Shown piece by piece: positions 34,780 to 43,709 of a stretch of DNA of 64,000 nt. The DNA lies in assembly GCF_009937995.1 (NCBI RefSeq), contig NZ_AP021881.1, positions 1,488,001 to 1,552,000 on the forward strand. The letters run 5' to 3'. Made by a program: the position numbers and the translations under genes. Position 1 is the first letter of the stretch. Each line of letters starts with the position of its first letter. The notes under the pieces are model-generated. The model did no database searches, was not told the DNA's origin, and saw only the letters and a program-made list of their open reading frames with translations. Origin of the DNA: Sulfuriferula nivalis. GTDB taxonomy: Bacteria > Pseudomonadota > Gammaproteobacteria > Burkholderiales > Sulfuriferulaceae.

Positions 34780-36222
34780 ATGTATGAGCGATATAGATCT
34801 AGGAGAGATTTGTTGTTTCGGAATGTATTAACCAGCCTAATCCTGATAACTTTTAACTTTGTTGTGATTTACCCAGCTAGTGCGTTGAGTCTGAAGGATG
34901 CAGTTTCACTTGCTGAAATTAACGATCCGGTTTTTTTAAGTGCGCAGGCCAATCTGCTTGCTACACAAGCCCGCTCATCGCAGGCTGTTGCCAATTTGTT
35001 GCCTCAAATTTCTGCTACAGCAAATACCACGGGCAATCATAGGAATTACCAGGTCAGAGATGGTAGTCAGTCTTCGGCGGTAGATAACTATAACAGCAAT
35101 GGTGCTCAGCTGAGTGCAACTCAGCCACTTTGGCATCATGCCAACTGGATAGCAGTTACTCAAGCTGATAAAAATGCTTCGCAAGCAACATATCAACTTG
35201 CTGCTGCCGAACAAGACTTGCTGTTGCGTTTGGCGCAAGCGTGGTTTGATGTGATGTCGGCTCGCGACGTGGTTGTGTTTAGTGATGCACAAGTGATAGC
35301 GACTAAGCAGCAATGGGATCAGATCAAACGTGCCTCGGAATTGGGGGTTGTGAATGGGGTTGCTGTTGAAGAGGCGCATGCAAAATATGATCAGGCTGTG
35401 GCGGATGACTCAGGTGCCCAAACCGATCAATTGATCAAGGTTGCTGCGCTGGAACAAATTATTGGGCCATCGGTAGCGTTGACTCTACCTGCTTTGAACA
35501 TGAATTATGTCGCTACTGATCCTCGGTCTGGTACGTTCGAGCTCTGGCTTAAGCATGCAGAAGAGAAGAGTCCGTTGGTATTAGCCGCATTGCGAGGATT
35601 TGATGCTGCAAGTGAAGAAATACGAAAACAGCGCGCTGGTCACGAACCTACTCTGGATCTGGTAGCTAATTATGGTCGCAATGGACAGCAAGTGGGTTCA
35701 TTCCCTGGGCAAAGTGGTTTTACTATCGTTCAGTCTACCGTTGCTTTGCAATTAAGTGTGCCGATTTATTCAGGTGGAGGGCAAAGTGCTAAAGTTGCCG
35801 AGGCGATGGCCATGCAGGAAAAAGCCAGAATGGATTTGGAAACGGCAAAGCGAAATGTGCTCCAGGCCTGTCGACAGGCCTGGTTTGGCTGGCAGGCAGA
35901 TAATGCACGACAAACCGCTGCATTACAGTATTTGAAATTTTCCTCACTCAATTTACATTCCACGATTCAAGGACAATCCCACGACCTGAAAACAGAGTTG
36001 GATGTGTTGACGGCACGTCAGCAGGTTTATAGTGCCACGAAGGACTTGCAAAAGGCTCGCTATGACATGATGATGAGTCAGCTAAAATTGAAAGCTACCG
36101 CAGGGGAGTTAGTGGATTCGGATTTATTGGCTTTTGATGCTTGGATGGTCTATACGAAACAAGCGTCAGACGTACTCGCAACACCCCAGCCAGAAGCGCG
36201 GCTTTCCAGGCAGGTCATGTAA
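34780..36222 (+). CDS. TolC-family outer-membrane channel protein
   Basis: This protein of up to 480 aa is an outer-membrane efflux protein: a signal peptide (VLTSLILITFNFVVIYPASA), two OEP repeats beginning LSLKDAVSLAEINDPVFLSA, and LSVPIYSGGGQSAKVAEAMA in the second. It would form the trimeric exit duct. The strongest ribosome site (AGGAGAG, 34800-34806) sits just before two TTG codons (34810, 34813), so translation may begin there and give a cleaner signal peptide than the ATG at 34780. The two HlyD-type genes and a SecA-like gene follow on the same strand. Confidence 0.87.
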   Translation: MYERYRSRRDLLFRNVLTSLILITFNFVVIYPASALSLKDAVSLAEINDPVFLSAQANLLATQARSSQAVANLLPQISATANTTGNHRNYQVRDGSQSSAVDNYNSNGAQLSATQPLWHHANWIAVTQADKNASQATYQLAAAEQDLLLRLAQAWFDVMSARDVVVFSDAQVIATKQQWDQIKRASELGVVNGVAVEEAHAKYDQAVADDSGAQTDQLIKVAALEQIIGPSVALTLPALNMNYVATDPRSGTFELWLKHAEEKSPLVLAALRGFDAASEEIRKQRAGHEPTLDLVANYGRNGQQVGSFPGQSGFTIVQSTVALQLSVPIYSGGGQSAKVAEAMAMQEKARMDLETAKRNVLQACRQAWFGWQADNARQTAALQYLKFSSLNLHSTIQGQSHDLKTELDVLTARQQVYSATKDLQKARYDMMMSQLKLKATAGELVDSDLLAFDAWMVYTKQASDVLATPQPEARLSRQVM

Positions 36223-36329
36223 CATAATAAATTTTATAACGGGTTGAGAGTGGCTATTGGTATGGCGATGCATAATGTCGCTTGTCTTTGAAATTGCAGG
36301 TGCAAGATTTTCGATAGGCTCAGCCTGAA

Positions 36330-36393
36330 CGAAATGAATGACTGCGTTTAAGCCATCAGTTGATAGATATCGTTGAGTTGGAGAGGGTTTTTG
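36330..36393. other. Intergenic segment upstream of the GAF-HlyD gene
   Basis: It contains the ribosome site GGAGAGGG 4-6 bases before the ATG at 36394. Slightly further upstream (36311-36333) TTCGATAGGCTCAGCCTGAA resembles a short repeat common in proteobacterial intergenic DNA (related to 'TTCGACAGGCTCAGCCCGAAC'). Confidence 0.35.
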
Positions 36394-38274
36394 ATGGCGA
36401 TAAGCGCATCGGATAAAAATTACCAGAGCACAGGAAGTTGGTCCATTGAGGACGATGATGCTGATATTTGGCGCACATTTTCTGCATCGGGCAATGATGC
36501 GCAGTTTTGTCGAGCGTGGCTGGCATTGCTGTGTAGGCAGTTGCCAGGTATTGTTGCGGGCGTGGTTCTATTTCGATCAGGGGAAGAAAATACATTTCTT
36601 CCCCTCGCTGTCTGGCCAGAAATTATACGCGATTTGTCGTTTCTAGGGACGGTCGCTGAGCGCGCTCTGGTTGAAGGCCGAGGCGTGGTGCATAGACCCG
36701 ATGATATGGTCAATCAGCACATTCATGTTGCATATCCAATTGAGGTTTCAAAGCGTATGGTTGGCGCTGTTGTGCTGGAATTAACCGCGCGTTCTGAAGC
36801 GGAAATACATGCTTCATTGCGTCAGTTGCATTGGGGCATCTCCTGGTTGCATGACTTGGTGAATCGTCGTGAGTTGGCGGTAAATCAGGGTAAGAGCGAG
36901 CGTATAGGTTCTGTGATGGAAGTGCTGGCAACTGCCTTGCGTCGTGGCAGTTTGCAGCAGATGCTGTTCGATGTTGCCAATCATGTTGCAAGGCAGATGC
37001 AATGCTCGCGGGTAGCTGTCGGCCTAGTCACAGACGGTGCATTGCGGGTGGCTGCAATGTCCAACGCGGCCTGGTTCGAGAAGAACTCAAGCACGATGAA
37101 GTTGTACAAGGCGGCAATGGAGGATGTGTTGGATAGATTAGCGCCAGTCTCTTATCAAGTTGCTCTTGAGGTTGAGGCAGTGTCTGTAACGCAACAGGAT
37201 ACTGCGCACGCTAGGTTGGCGCGCGAAAGTGGCGCGTGCTCCATTTTGTCTTTGCCGCTTCTGCTCGACGCTGAGTGTATTGGTGTGCTCATGCTGGAAC
37301 GAAATTCTGGGGGCGATTTTGGTTCAGCAGATAGTGATTGGCTGGATACATTGACGAGTCTGTTGCCTGCGGTAATGGATCAGAAGCGTAGATCAGAGCG
37401 CGGTTATATAGCCCGTATACGCGAAGATTTTCATAGTTTGCTTGAGCGTCTTTTTGGGTCGGGTTATCTGATCTGGAAATTCAGTGCGGCTTTATTACTT
37501 GCCTCGATATTGATATTAGCGCTGGTTAAAATCGATTATCGAGTAACTGCAAAAACTGTAATCGAGGGGGAATTGCAGTTGGACGCTGTCGCCCCTTTTG
37601 ATAGTTTTGTTGTTTCTAGTTACGTGCGAGCTGGAGATACGGTTAAGAAAGGACAGGTACTGTGTAGGCTGGATGATCGTGATTTGAAACTTGAGCAAAA
37701 CAAATGGCAAAGCGAACGTGATCAGTACCTTCGCAAGTTACGTGAAGCAGAGGCTAATCATGAAATGTCCGCGGTGCAAATATTAAGCGCTCAGGTGCAG
37801 CAAGCCGATGCGCAGTATGCGCTGGTGACAGATCGTCTGAATCATGTTGAGATTACTGCGCCTTTCGATGGTGTTGTTATTTCAGGGGATTTGAGTCAGT
37901 TGATTGGTTCGCCAGTGGAGCTGGGAAAACAGTTGTTTGAAATTGCACCATTGCAGGCTTATCGTGTGATTCTGCAGGTGGACGAAAGCGAGATGCGCCT
38001 TGTGAAACAGGGACAGCCTGGTCAATTGATGATTTCTGGAATAGTGGGAGAACCCATTCCTTTGAGGGTTAGTAAAATCACGCCTGTTGCAACTGCACGT
38101 GACGGACGAAATTTCTTCAGAGTCGAGGCTAACCTGAGTCAGGCACCAGCGCAGTTGCGTCCTGGCATGGAAGGGGAGGGTAAGATCAACGTGGGTGAGC
38201 GTCGTCTGTGGTGGGTGTTGACACATACATTTACAGACTGGTTGCGACTGAAGTTGTGGGGCTGGTTACCGTAA
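36394..38274 (+). CDS. GAF-domain/HlyD fusion adaptor
   Basis: This 626-aa protein combines a cytoplasmic N-terminal part with a HlyD-type periplasmic adaptor. Residues about 170-330 look like a GAF domain (LFDVANHVARQMQCSRVAVG, then ACSILSLPLLLDAECIGVLM). A transmembrane helix (FSAALLLASILILALV, about 365-380) leads into a lipoyl half (VAPFDSFVVSSYVRAGDTVK), a short coiled coil, the second lipoyl half (VEITAPFDGVVISGDLSQLI) and a barrel domain. Normal HlyD proteins have only a short cytoplasmic tail. The start at 36394 has GGAGAGGG. The M50 gene follows 9 bases after the stop. Confidence 0.85.
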   Translation: MAISASDKNYQSTGSWSIEDDDADIWRTFSASGNDAQFCRAWLALLCRQLPGIVAGVVLFRSGEENTFLPLAVWPEIIRDLSFLGTVAERALVEGRGVVHRPDDMVNQHIHVAYPIEVSKRMVGAVVLELTARSEAEIHASLRQLHWGISWLHDLVNRRELAVNQGKSERIGSVMEVLATALRRGSLQQMLFDVANHVARQMQCSRVAVGLVTDGALRVAAMSNAAWFEKNSSTMKLYKAAMEDVLDRLAPVSYQVALEVEAVSVTQQDTAHARLARESGACSILSLPLLLDAECIGVLMLERNSGGDFGSADSDWLDTLTSLLPAVMDQKRRSERGYIARIREDFHSLLERLFGSGYLIWKFSAALLLASILILALVKIDYRVTAKTVIEGELQLDAVAPFDSFVVSSYVRAGDTVKKGQVLCRLDDRDLKLEQNKWQSERDQYLRKLREAEANHEMSAVQILSAQVQQADAQYALVTDRLNHVEITAPFDGVVISGDLSQLIGSPVELGKQLFEIAPLQAYRVILQVDESEMRLVKQGQPGQLMISGIVGEPIPLRVSKITPVATARDGRNFFRVEANLSQAPAQLRPGMEGEGKINVGERRLWWVLTHTFTDWLRLKLWGWLP

Positions 38275-38283
38275 GGTGGAAAA

Positions 38284-40431
38284 ATGAGTCGTTCTGTTTT
38301 TAGTCAATCATGGCATAACGCAGCGGAATTAAGGCCTCGTCTGTTGTCGCATGCACGATTTCATCCTCACATCTATCGCGGTCAGCAATGGTTTGTTTTG
38401 CAAGATTCGACGGGTGGGCGCTACCATCGTTTGTCACCAGGGGCATATGGATTAGTCAGTCGTATGGATGGTGTGCTTACGGTCCAGAATTTATGGGACG
38501 ATGCTTGCCGTGCGGGTGGTGACGCAATTCCGACTCAGGATGAAGTGGTAGAGTTGTTGATGCAGTTGCATTCGAATGACCTGCTACAGTGTGATATTAC
38601 TCCTGATAGCGCAGAGTTATTTGAGCGTTACACTAAACGTAAACAACTTAAATGGAAGCAATGGATCACTCAACCAACGAGTTTGCGTATCCCGTTGATT
38701 AATCCCGATGAGTTTTTGACAAGGTGGGCCCATCGATTAGGTTGGATATTCACCAGAAAAGGTGCGTTACTTTGGCTGGCCGTGGTGTTGCCTGCCATAC
38801 TTCTTGCAGGGCAGAATTGGAGTGAGTTAACGCTTAATTTATCCGATCACGTACTGTCAACCAGCAATTTACTGGTTCTGGCGTTTGTTTTTCCGATTGT
38901 CAAAGCCTTTCATGAGCTTGGACATGGCTTCGCAACCAAAGTATGGGGAGGCTCGGTTCATGAAATGGGTCTGATGTTTTTGATCTTTCAGCCGGTGCCA
39001 TATGTTGACGCCTCTGCAGCTTCAACATTTCGATCTAAACAACGGCGCATTGTTGTCGGCGCCGCAGGGATGCTAGCTGAGGTATTCCTGGCCGCACTTG
39101 CAATGTATCTATGGGTGTTGGTTGAATCGGGTGTGGTGAGGGCTGTAGCATTTAACGTAATGCTTATCGCTGGCGTCTCTACAGTTATTGTCAACGGTAA
39201 TCCATTGTTGCGTTACGATGGTTATTATATCTTGTCGGACTTGATTGAGATACCAAACTTGGGGCAACGAGGACAGCGTTATCTGACCTACTGGTCGGAT
39301 CGTTACTTGTTTGGTGCAAAGGAGCTTACATCACCAGACGAATCGCCCTCTGAAAAACGTTGGTTGGCCGGCTATACGATAATTTCGTGGATATATCGTA
39401 TATTTGTAACGGTATCCATCATTCTTTTTATTGAGGGTGAGTTTTTTATCTTTGGCGTCCTGCTGGCAATCATGGCAGCTATTGGTTTGTTTCTGATGCC
39501 CATCTGGAAGTCTGTTAAACATGTATTGAAAAGCTCGACATTGCATCGACATCGGACACGTGCGATTAGATTGTCCGTGATTTTTGTTGTGGTTATTCTG
39601 TTGTTTGGTTTCTTTGTTCCCTTACCGCTTTATACCCAAACTGAAGGGGTAGTGTGGTTGCCTGAACAAGCATTGGTGCGTGCAGGTGTGAATGGATCAT
39701 TTAAGCGTTGGTTGGTTGACCCAGGTACTCAGGTTAGCAAAGGTACTGCGCTCTTGATGATGGTTAATCCGCAACTGGACAGTGAGTTAGCGGTGGCTCG
39801 CGCTAAAGTGGCCGAAGCTGAGGCTAGATACAGCGTCGAACAATTTGATAATCCGGTTCAGGCCAGTGTCTTATTCCAGCAGTTGCAGTACGAACAACAT
39901 GCCTTGGAGCAAATTAAAGAGCGTTATGGACATTTGATTGTTTATAGTAATGTTGATGGGGTTCTGACTGTTCCAAAATCGCAAGATATGGCCGGTCAAT
40001 ATTTTAAAAAAGGTGAGTTGTTAGGCTATTTAATGGATAAGAGTTTGCTGGTTGCTCGTGTCGCCGTTGCTCAGGACAATATCGATCTGGTCCGAACTCG
40101 ATTAAAGGGGGTGGAACTACGTTTTGCTGATGCTATTTCGGACACTTACCCCGTGTCGATACTACGTGAAATTCCCAGTGCTTTAGATGAGCTGCCAACT
40201 GCCGCGTTGAGTCCGAATGGTGGTGGTCAAATTCCTGTTGATCCAAACGACAGTAAAGGTCTTAAAACCATAGACAGGTTGTTTTTTGTTGATCTTAGTT
40301 TGCCGCTTAAAGCGACCCCCAATGCTTTCGGCGGGCGCGTATATGTGAGATTCGATCATCTTAGTGAACCACTGTTCAGCCAACTGCATCGTCGATTAAG
40401 GCAGTTATTCCTGAGTAGATTCCATGTCTAA
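38284..40431 (+). CDS. PqqD-like/M50 peptidase/HlyD fusion membrane protein
   Basis: This 715-aa protein has three parts. First, a PqqD-like N-terminal segment (FVLQDSTGGRYHRLSPGAYG through LLMQLHSNDLLQ). Second, an M50 site-2-protease core with HEXXH as FHELGHGFATKVWGG, then FQPVPYVDASAA and GNPLLRYDGYYILSDL, inside several transmembrane helices. Third, after a membrane segment (LSVIFVVVILLFGFFVPLPL), a HlyD-type periplasmic part with lipoyl and barrel regions. The metal ligands appear intact. It could cleave a membrane-bound substrate or only serve as adaptor. The SecA-like gene starts 8 bases before its stop. Confidence 0.87.
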   Translation: MSRSVFSQSWHNAAELRPRLLSHARFHPHIYRGQQWFVLQDSTGGRYHRLSPGAYGLVSRMDGVLTVQNLWDDACRAGGDAIPTQDEVVELLMQLHSNDLLQCDITPDSAELFERYTKRKQLKWKQWITQPTSLRIPLINPDEFLTRWAHRLGWIFTRKGALLWLAVVLPAILLAGQNWSELTLNLSDHVLSTSNLLVLAFVFPIVKAFHELGHGFATKVWGGSVHEMGLMFLIFQPVPYVDASAASTFRSKQRRIVVGAAGMLAEVFLAALAMYLWVLVESGVVRAVAFNVMLIAGVSTVIVNGNPLLRYDGYYILSDLIEIPNLGQRGQRYLTYWSDRYLFGAKELTSPDESPSEKRWLAGYTIISWIYRIFVTVSIILFIEGEFFIFGVLLAIMAAIGLFLMPIWKSVKHVLKSSTLHRHRTRAIRLSVIFVVVILLFGFFVPLPLYTQTEGVVWLPEQALVRAGVNGSFKRWLVDPGTQVSKGTALLMMVNPQLDSELAVARAKVAEAEARYSVEQFDNPVQASVLFQQLQYEQHALEQIKERYGHLIVYSNVDGVLTVPKSQDMAGQYFKKGELLGYLMDKSLLVARVAVAQDNIDLVRTRLKGVELRFADAISDTYPVSILREIPSALDELPTAALSPNGGGQIPVDPNDSKGLKTIDRLFFVDLSLPLKATPNAFGGRVYVRFDHLSEPLFSQLHRRLRQLFLSRFHV

Positions 40432-42415
40432 TGTAGCGGCTTTGATAAAAGGACGTTCGCTTAAGGTTTCTGATGGCGTGTATCTGGAGCGTACGCGTGA
40501 TAGGGAACCGGTTTTTGAGGAATATTTGCGTGCATTATCTGCGCGTATCCCCAAACTGAAATCACGCACAAAACGTCTTCGTAAATTTATTGCAGAAGCG
40601 AATGCTGTTGAAGCGGAAATGCATGTGCTTGATGACCAGGAACTAGTTGCTAGCTTGAATAGCACTTGTATTGAAATGCGGCAGCAAGGATTTGCTGATA
40701 AATTATTGGCTCGGGCATTTGCAGCAGTACGCGAAGCCTCATTGCGCACCATTGGCATGCGGCATCATGATGTGCAGTTGGTCGGCGGATGGGTATTGCT
40801 GCAGGGTATGATCGCTGAAATGAATACGGGCGAGGGTAAGACGCTGGTTGCAACGTTGGCGGCATGCACCGCAGCTGCGGCAGGTGCAAGCGTGCATGTT
40901 ATTACGGTTAACGATTATCTAGCAGAGCGTGATGCTAAGCTGAATTTGCCGCTTTACAACTTTTTTAATTTGCGGGTAGGTGTGGTCATACAGGGATTGT
41001 CACCGGGGCAGAGGCGTGCGGAATATGCATGTGATGTGGTTTATGTGTCCAATAAGGAAGTTGTTTTCGATTATCTCAAAGACCGTATTGCTACAGGGGC
41101 GGCGCTGGCAACCCATTACCACTTGCGGCGTTTATATGGCTCTGGACAGCAGCCAAGCTTGATAATGCGTGGTTTACATGTGGCTATTGTTGATGAGGCG
41201 GATAGTATTCTAATAGACGAGGCGCGTACTCCACTGATTATTTCTGAAACGGTGAACGATGAGCATGCGGCTTTGCTTTATCATACAGCGCTTGATCTTG
41301 CTCGGCGATTGGTGCGAGGTGAGCACTTCAATATTTCAGGGCATCATGAAGTGTGGGTTACTTCTCAGGGTGAGCAGTATATGCGTGAACTTAGTGCAGG
41401 ATTGACTGGGGTGTGGACATCCGCATTGTGGCGGCATGAGTTGCTGCAAAAGGCATTGACAGCATTGTGGTGTTATCGGCGCGATCAGCACTATATTGTT
41501 CAGGATGGGAAAGTTGAAATCGTTGACGAATTTTCTGGGCGTGTGATGCCAGATCGTTCTTGGGAAAGTGGTTTACATCAGATAATCGAGGCGAAGGAAG
41601 GTTGCGAGATCACAGGGCAACGTAAAACTTTGTCGCGTATGACCTACCAGCGATTTTTGGGACGCTATCTTTTGCTATGCGGCATGACAGGAACTGCCGC
41701 TGAAGTAATGCCTGAATTAAAGCGTGTATATGATCTGGAAGTTTATACGGTTCCTACGCATGTACCCAGTAGACGAGAGCGATTGGCTAATCAGTTTTCC
41801 ATTACGGCGGAAGAACGCTGGCAAGCGGTAGTCAAACGTGCCATCGAACTTAGTCAAATAGGAACTGCAATCTTGATTGGTACCCGATCAGTGGAAGCCT
41901 CCGAAAACTTAAGCGCGCGTTTTCATGAGCGGGGAATCGTTCATGCTGTTTTGAATGCCCGGAATGATCGCGAAGAAGCTGAAATTGTGGCGCAGGCTGG
42001 GCAGTCTGGGAGAATTACGATTGCAACAAATATGGCGGGGCGTGGAACTGATATCAAACCTTCGGATGAGGTAGTCAAAATAGGCGGGTTGCATGTTATT
42101 TTGACAGAGTTCCACGAGTCGGCCAGAGTCGATCGCCAATTGTTTGGACGTAGCGCTCGTCAAGGTCAGCCAGGAACGGTAGAGGCGATGGTTAGTCTTG
42201 ATGATGATCTTTTCATTCGGTATGCGCCACTACTGCTGAATATCGCAAGACGTGTTTCGATTACGCAAGGAAAACCCCCTCTTTGGTTATTAAATTTGCT
42301 AGTGGACTATGCGCAGATGGCTGCGGAGAGACATAATGCGGGAATTAGAACTGCCACCCTCAAACAAGACAGAAAACTCCAGTCCTTGTTGGCATTTGCC
42401 GGAATTCCAAGTTGA
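40424..42415 (+). CDS. Short SecA-like ATPase
   Basis: This 663-aa protein is a SecA paralogue with both motor domains: Walker A MNTGEGKTLVATLAAC, DEAD-type VDEADSILIDEARTPLIIS, KTLSRMTYQRFLGRYLLLCG with MTGTA, MAGRGTDIKPSDEV and RVDRQLFGRSARQGQPG. The preprotein crosslinking region is also present. Housekeeping SecA is about 850-900 residues and ends in a helical-scaffold remainder and a zinc-binding tail; here the protein stops about 240 residues earlier and has no CxC...CH zinc motif. It overlaps the M50 gene by 8 bases and so belongs to the export operon. I infer that it drives export of the LEPR-XLL giant. Confidence 0.87.
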   Translation: MSNVAALIKGRSLKVSDGVYLERTRDREPVFEEYLRALSARIPKLKSRTKRLRKFIAEANAVEAEMHVLDDQELVASLNSTCIEMRQQGFADKLLARAFAAVREASLRTIGMRHHDVQLVGGWVLLQGMIAEMNTGEGKTLVATLAACTAAAAGASVHVITVNDYLAERDAKLNLPLYNFFNLRVGVVIQGLSPGQRRAEYACDVVYVSNKEVVFDYLKDRIATGAALATHYHLRRLYGSGQQPSLIMRGLHVAIVDEADSILIDEARTPLIISETVNDEHAALLYHTALDLARRLVRGEHFNISGHHEVWVTSQGEQYMRELSAGLTGVWTSALWRHELLQKALTALWCYRRDQHYIVQDGKVEIVDEFSGRVMPDRSWESGLHQIIEAKEGCEITGQRKTLSRMTYQRFLGRYLLLCGMTGTAAEVMPELKRVYDLEVYTVPTHVPSRRERLANQFSITAEERWQAVVKRAIELSQIGTAILIGTRSVEASENLSARFHERGIVHAVLNARNDREEAEIVAQAGQSGRITIATNMAGRGTDIKPSDEVVKIGGLHVILTEFHESARVDRQLFGRSARQGQPGTVEAMVSLDDDLFIRYAPLLLNIARRVSITQGKPPLWLLNLLVDYAQMAAERHNAGIRTATLKQDRKLQSLLAFAGIPS

Positions 42416-42638
42416 TGGGGTAGCTCTTTTTCTGTTAAGTTTAGTACGGTTAATCTGGGTACGATCGTTTCAAGCTGATTTTTGTAAATCTTGCTAAATT
42501 ACTTAGCACGGGTCTGAATTTCGGCAAGCACTCCTGCTTGTGTGCCATATTAGTCTAATCAGTATCAGCGCTTAGTTGCGTACGGCTTTGTTTATTGATC
42601 CGGCCTGATTTATCCGTGAATTAGTGCATATTACACCC
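42416..42638. other. Non-coding stretch after the SecA-like gene
   Basis: No gene is supported. The sequence has no strong hairpin with a T run. It leads into a 24-base tandem repeat block. Confidence 0.4.
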
Positions 42639-42734
42639 CAAACCCACCATTGATTCCAATACCAAACCCACCACTGATTCCAATCTCAAAACCGCCAGCT
42701 ATTACAATCTAAACCCTCCACTTGTTTCAAATGA
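42639..42734. repeat. Four 24-base tandem repeats (CAAACCCACC... unit)
   Basis: Units begin at 42639, 42663, 42687 and 42711, all exactly 24 bases long. Units one and two match closely (CAAACCCACCATTGATTCCA, CAAACCCACCACTGATTCCA), three and four are diverged. A related motif occurs inverted at 43690-43712 (CCCAAACCCGCCACCTG on the minus strand). Multiple short terminal repeats of this sort occur at IS21-type ends, so these may be the ends of a decayed insertion that once enclosed the MazEF pair. Confidence 0.6.
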
Positions 42735-42791
42735 TTCGCCTTAGCTTAACTGCAATCAGTCGTGTCACCAGCCACTATCTTGTCGTTGGCG

Positions 42792-43115
42792 TCAAATAAC
42801 GCCGACGACCAACAGGAGCACTCTATCTATCGCTTTCATCCGCTCATCATCAAGGCGGCCAATCGGCTCGCTGATTTTGGCACGCGGCAGCGTCGAGAGC
42901 TTGTCCACCATGACTTGCGATAGCACGCGCAGCCCGTTAGCTGGATTCGGTTCTACAGTGACACGAAACGCGGCATTGCGCAGATCGCTTGTCACTGGAC
43001 ACAGCACGACGCTTTCCAGTTCGGTTAGCAGGTTTGATTGAATGATCAATGCTGGCCGTGGTTTACCGTAGTCACCTTGCAATGAAACTGTCACGAGGTC
43101 GCCTCGCTGTATCAC
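42792..43115 (-). CDS. MazF/PemK-family toxin (copy 2)
   Basis: This 107-aa protein has the hallmark QRGDLVTVSLQGDYGKPRPA, then CPVTSDLRNAAFRVTVEPNP and QVMVDKLSTLPRAKI. It is a diverged paralogue of the toxin at 20293-20616. The GTG at 43115 overlaps the antitoxin stop (GTGA), giving coupled translation; a TTG at 43121 is the alternative. It lies between the SecA-like gene and the giant protein gene, within insertion debris. Confidence 0.83.
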   Translation of the reverse strand: MIQRGDLVTVSLQGDYGKPRPALIIQSNLLTELESVVLCPVTSDLRNAAFRVTVEPNPANGLRVLSQVMVDKLSTLPRAKISEPIGRLDDERMKAIDRVLLLVVGVI

Positions 43116-43327
43116 TCCCAACCCTCAACGTGCGATGCTGCCTCTTCGGTGAAGCGCAAAGCCTCAGCTTCTGCTGGATCGCCCTTCAGGCTTTGGCACT
43201 GCATGCGCACTTGCGCCGTGAACTCAGGCGAGCGAGTGTCTGGCACCCAAAACTGGACAGGCCGTAGCCCCGCCGCGCGCATTCGCTCTCGGTGCCGCGC
43301 TACTTTTGATTCGTGAATTGATGGCAT
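43112..43327 (-). CDS. MazE-type antitoxin (DUF3018-like, copy 2)
   Basis: This 71-aa protein (HRERMRAAGLRPVQFWVPDT, then RSPEFTAQVRMQCQSLK) is clearly related to the antitoxin of copy 1 (HRDMLRMAGLRPVQIWVPDT). It neutralises the adjacent MazF-type toxin and probably represses its own operon. A palindrome with 8-base arms lies 28 bases upstream of its start. Confidence 0.83.
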   Translation of the reverse strand: MPSIHESKVARHRERMRAAGLRPVQFWVPDTRSPEFTAQVRMQCQSLKGDPAEAEALRFTEEAASHVEGWE

Positions 43328-43355
43328 GATGCTAGCTCCACTGGTTGTATGTTGG

Positions 43356-43379
43356 GTTACATGATACCAGGCATGTAAC
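43356..43379. promoter_or_regulatory. Palindromic operator upstream of mazEF copy 2
   Basis: GTTACATG (43356-43363) and CATGTAAC (43372-43379) form perfect arms around 8 bases, like the GTAACAAAT/ATTTGTTAC site of copy 1. Confidence 0.55.
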
Positions 43380-43709
43380 TATAATGCAAGTGTGGTTAAC
43401 TAAACAGTGAAGAACCCTTTCACGCCTTGCAAGCAGAAAAGCTTTATTCCTCATCCTTCCAAGGCAATCTACCATGTTCAAGATGATGAAGCCTATTGCT
43501 GTATCGGCAATATCATTTTGAGCGCTTGTTTGCTGTGTTTGACCTCAAATACATTCAGAAATAATGTTTAGATTTACGGCGTAAATAGATGCGTCGTTGG
43601 GCTTTCCAGACACGTCTTCTAACAATGCTAATGATTTCAACAATAATCATAATTCACCTATGCCAACTACTGGCCGACTTTGCAGTAGAACAGGTGGCGG
43701 GTTTGGGGT
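43380..43709. other. Non-coding stretch left of the transposase remnant
   Basis: No gene is supported. At 43690-43712 the plus strand carries caggtggcgggtttggggtt, the inverted form of the CCCAAACCC motif seen in the 24-base repeats. Confidence 0.4.

Noticed and set aside
33545-42415. Classic type I secretion or RND efflux operon
   Set aside because: TolC and HlyD-like parts are present, but no HlyB-type ABC or RND pump is encoded anywhere in the window.
42639-42734. Possible CRISPR array
   Set aside because: The 24-base units are directly adjacent with no spacers, and no cas genes are present.
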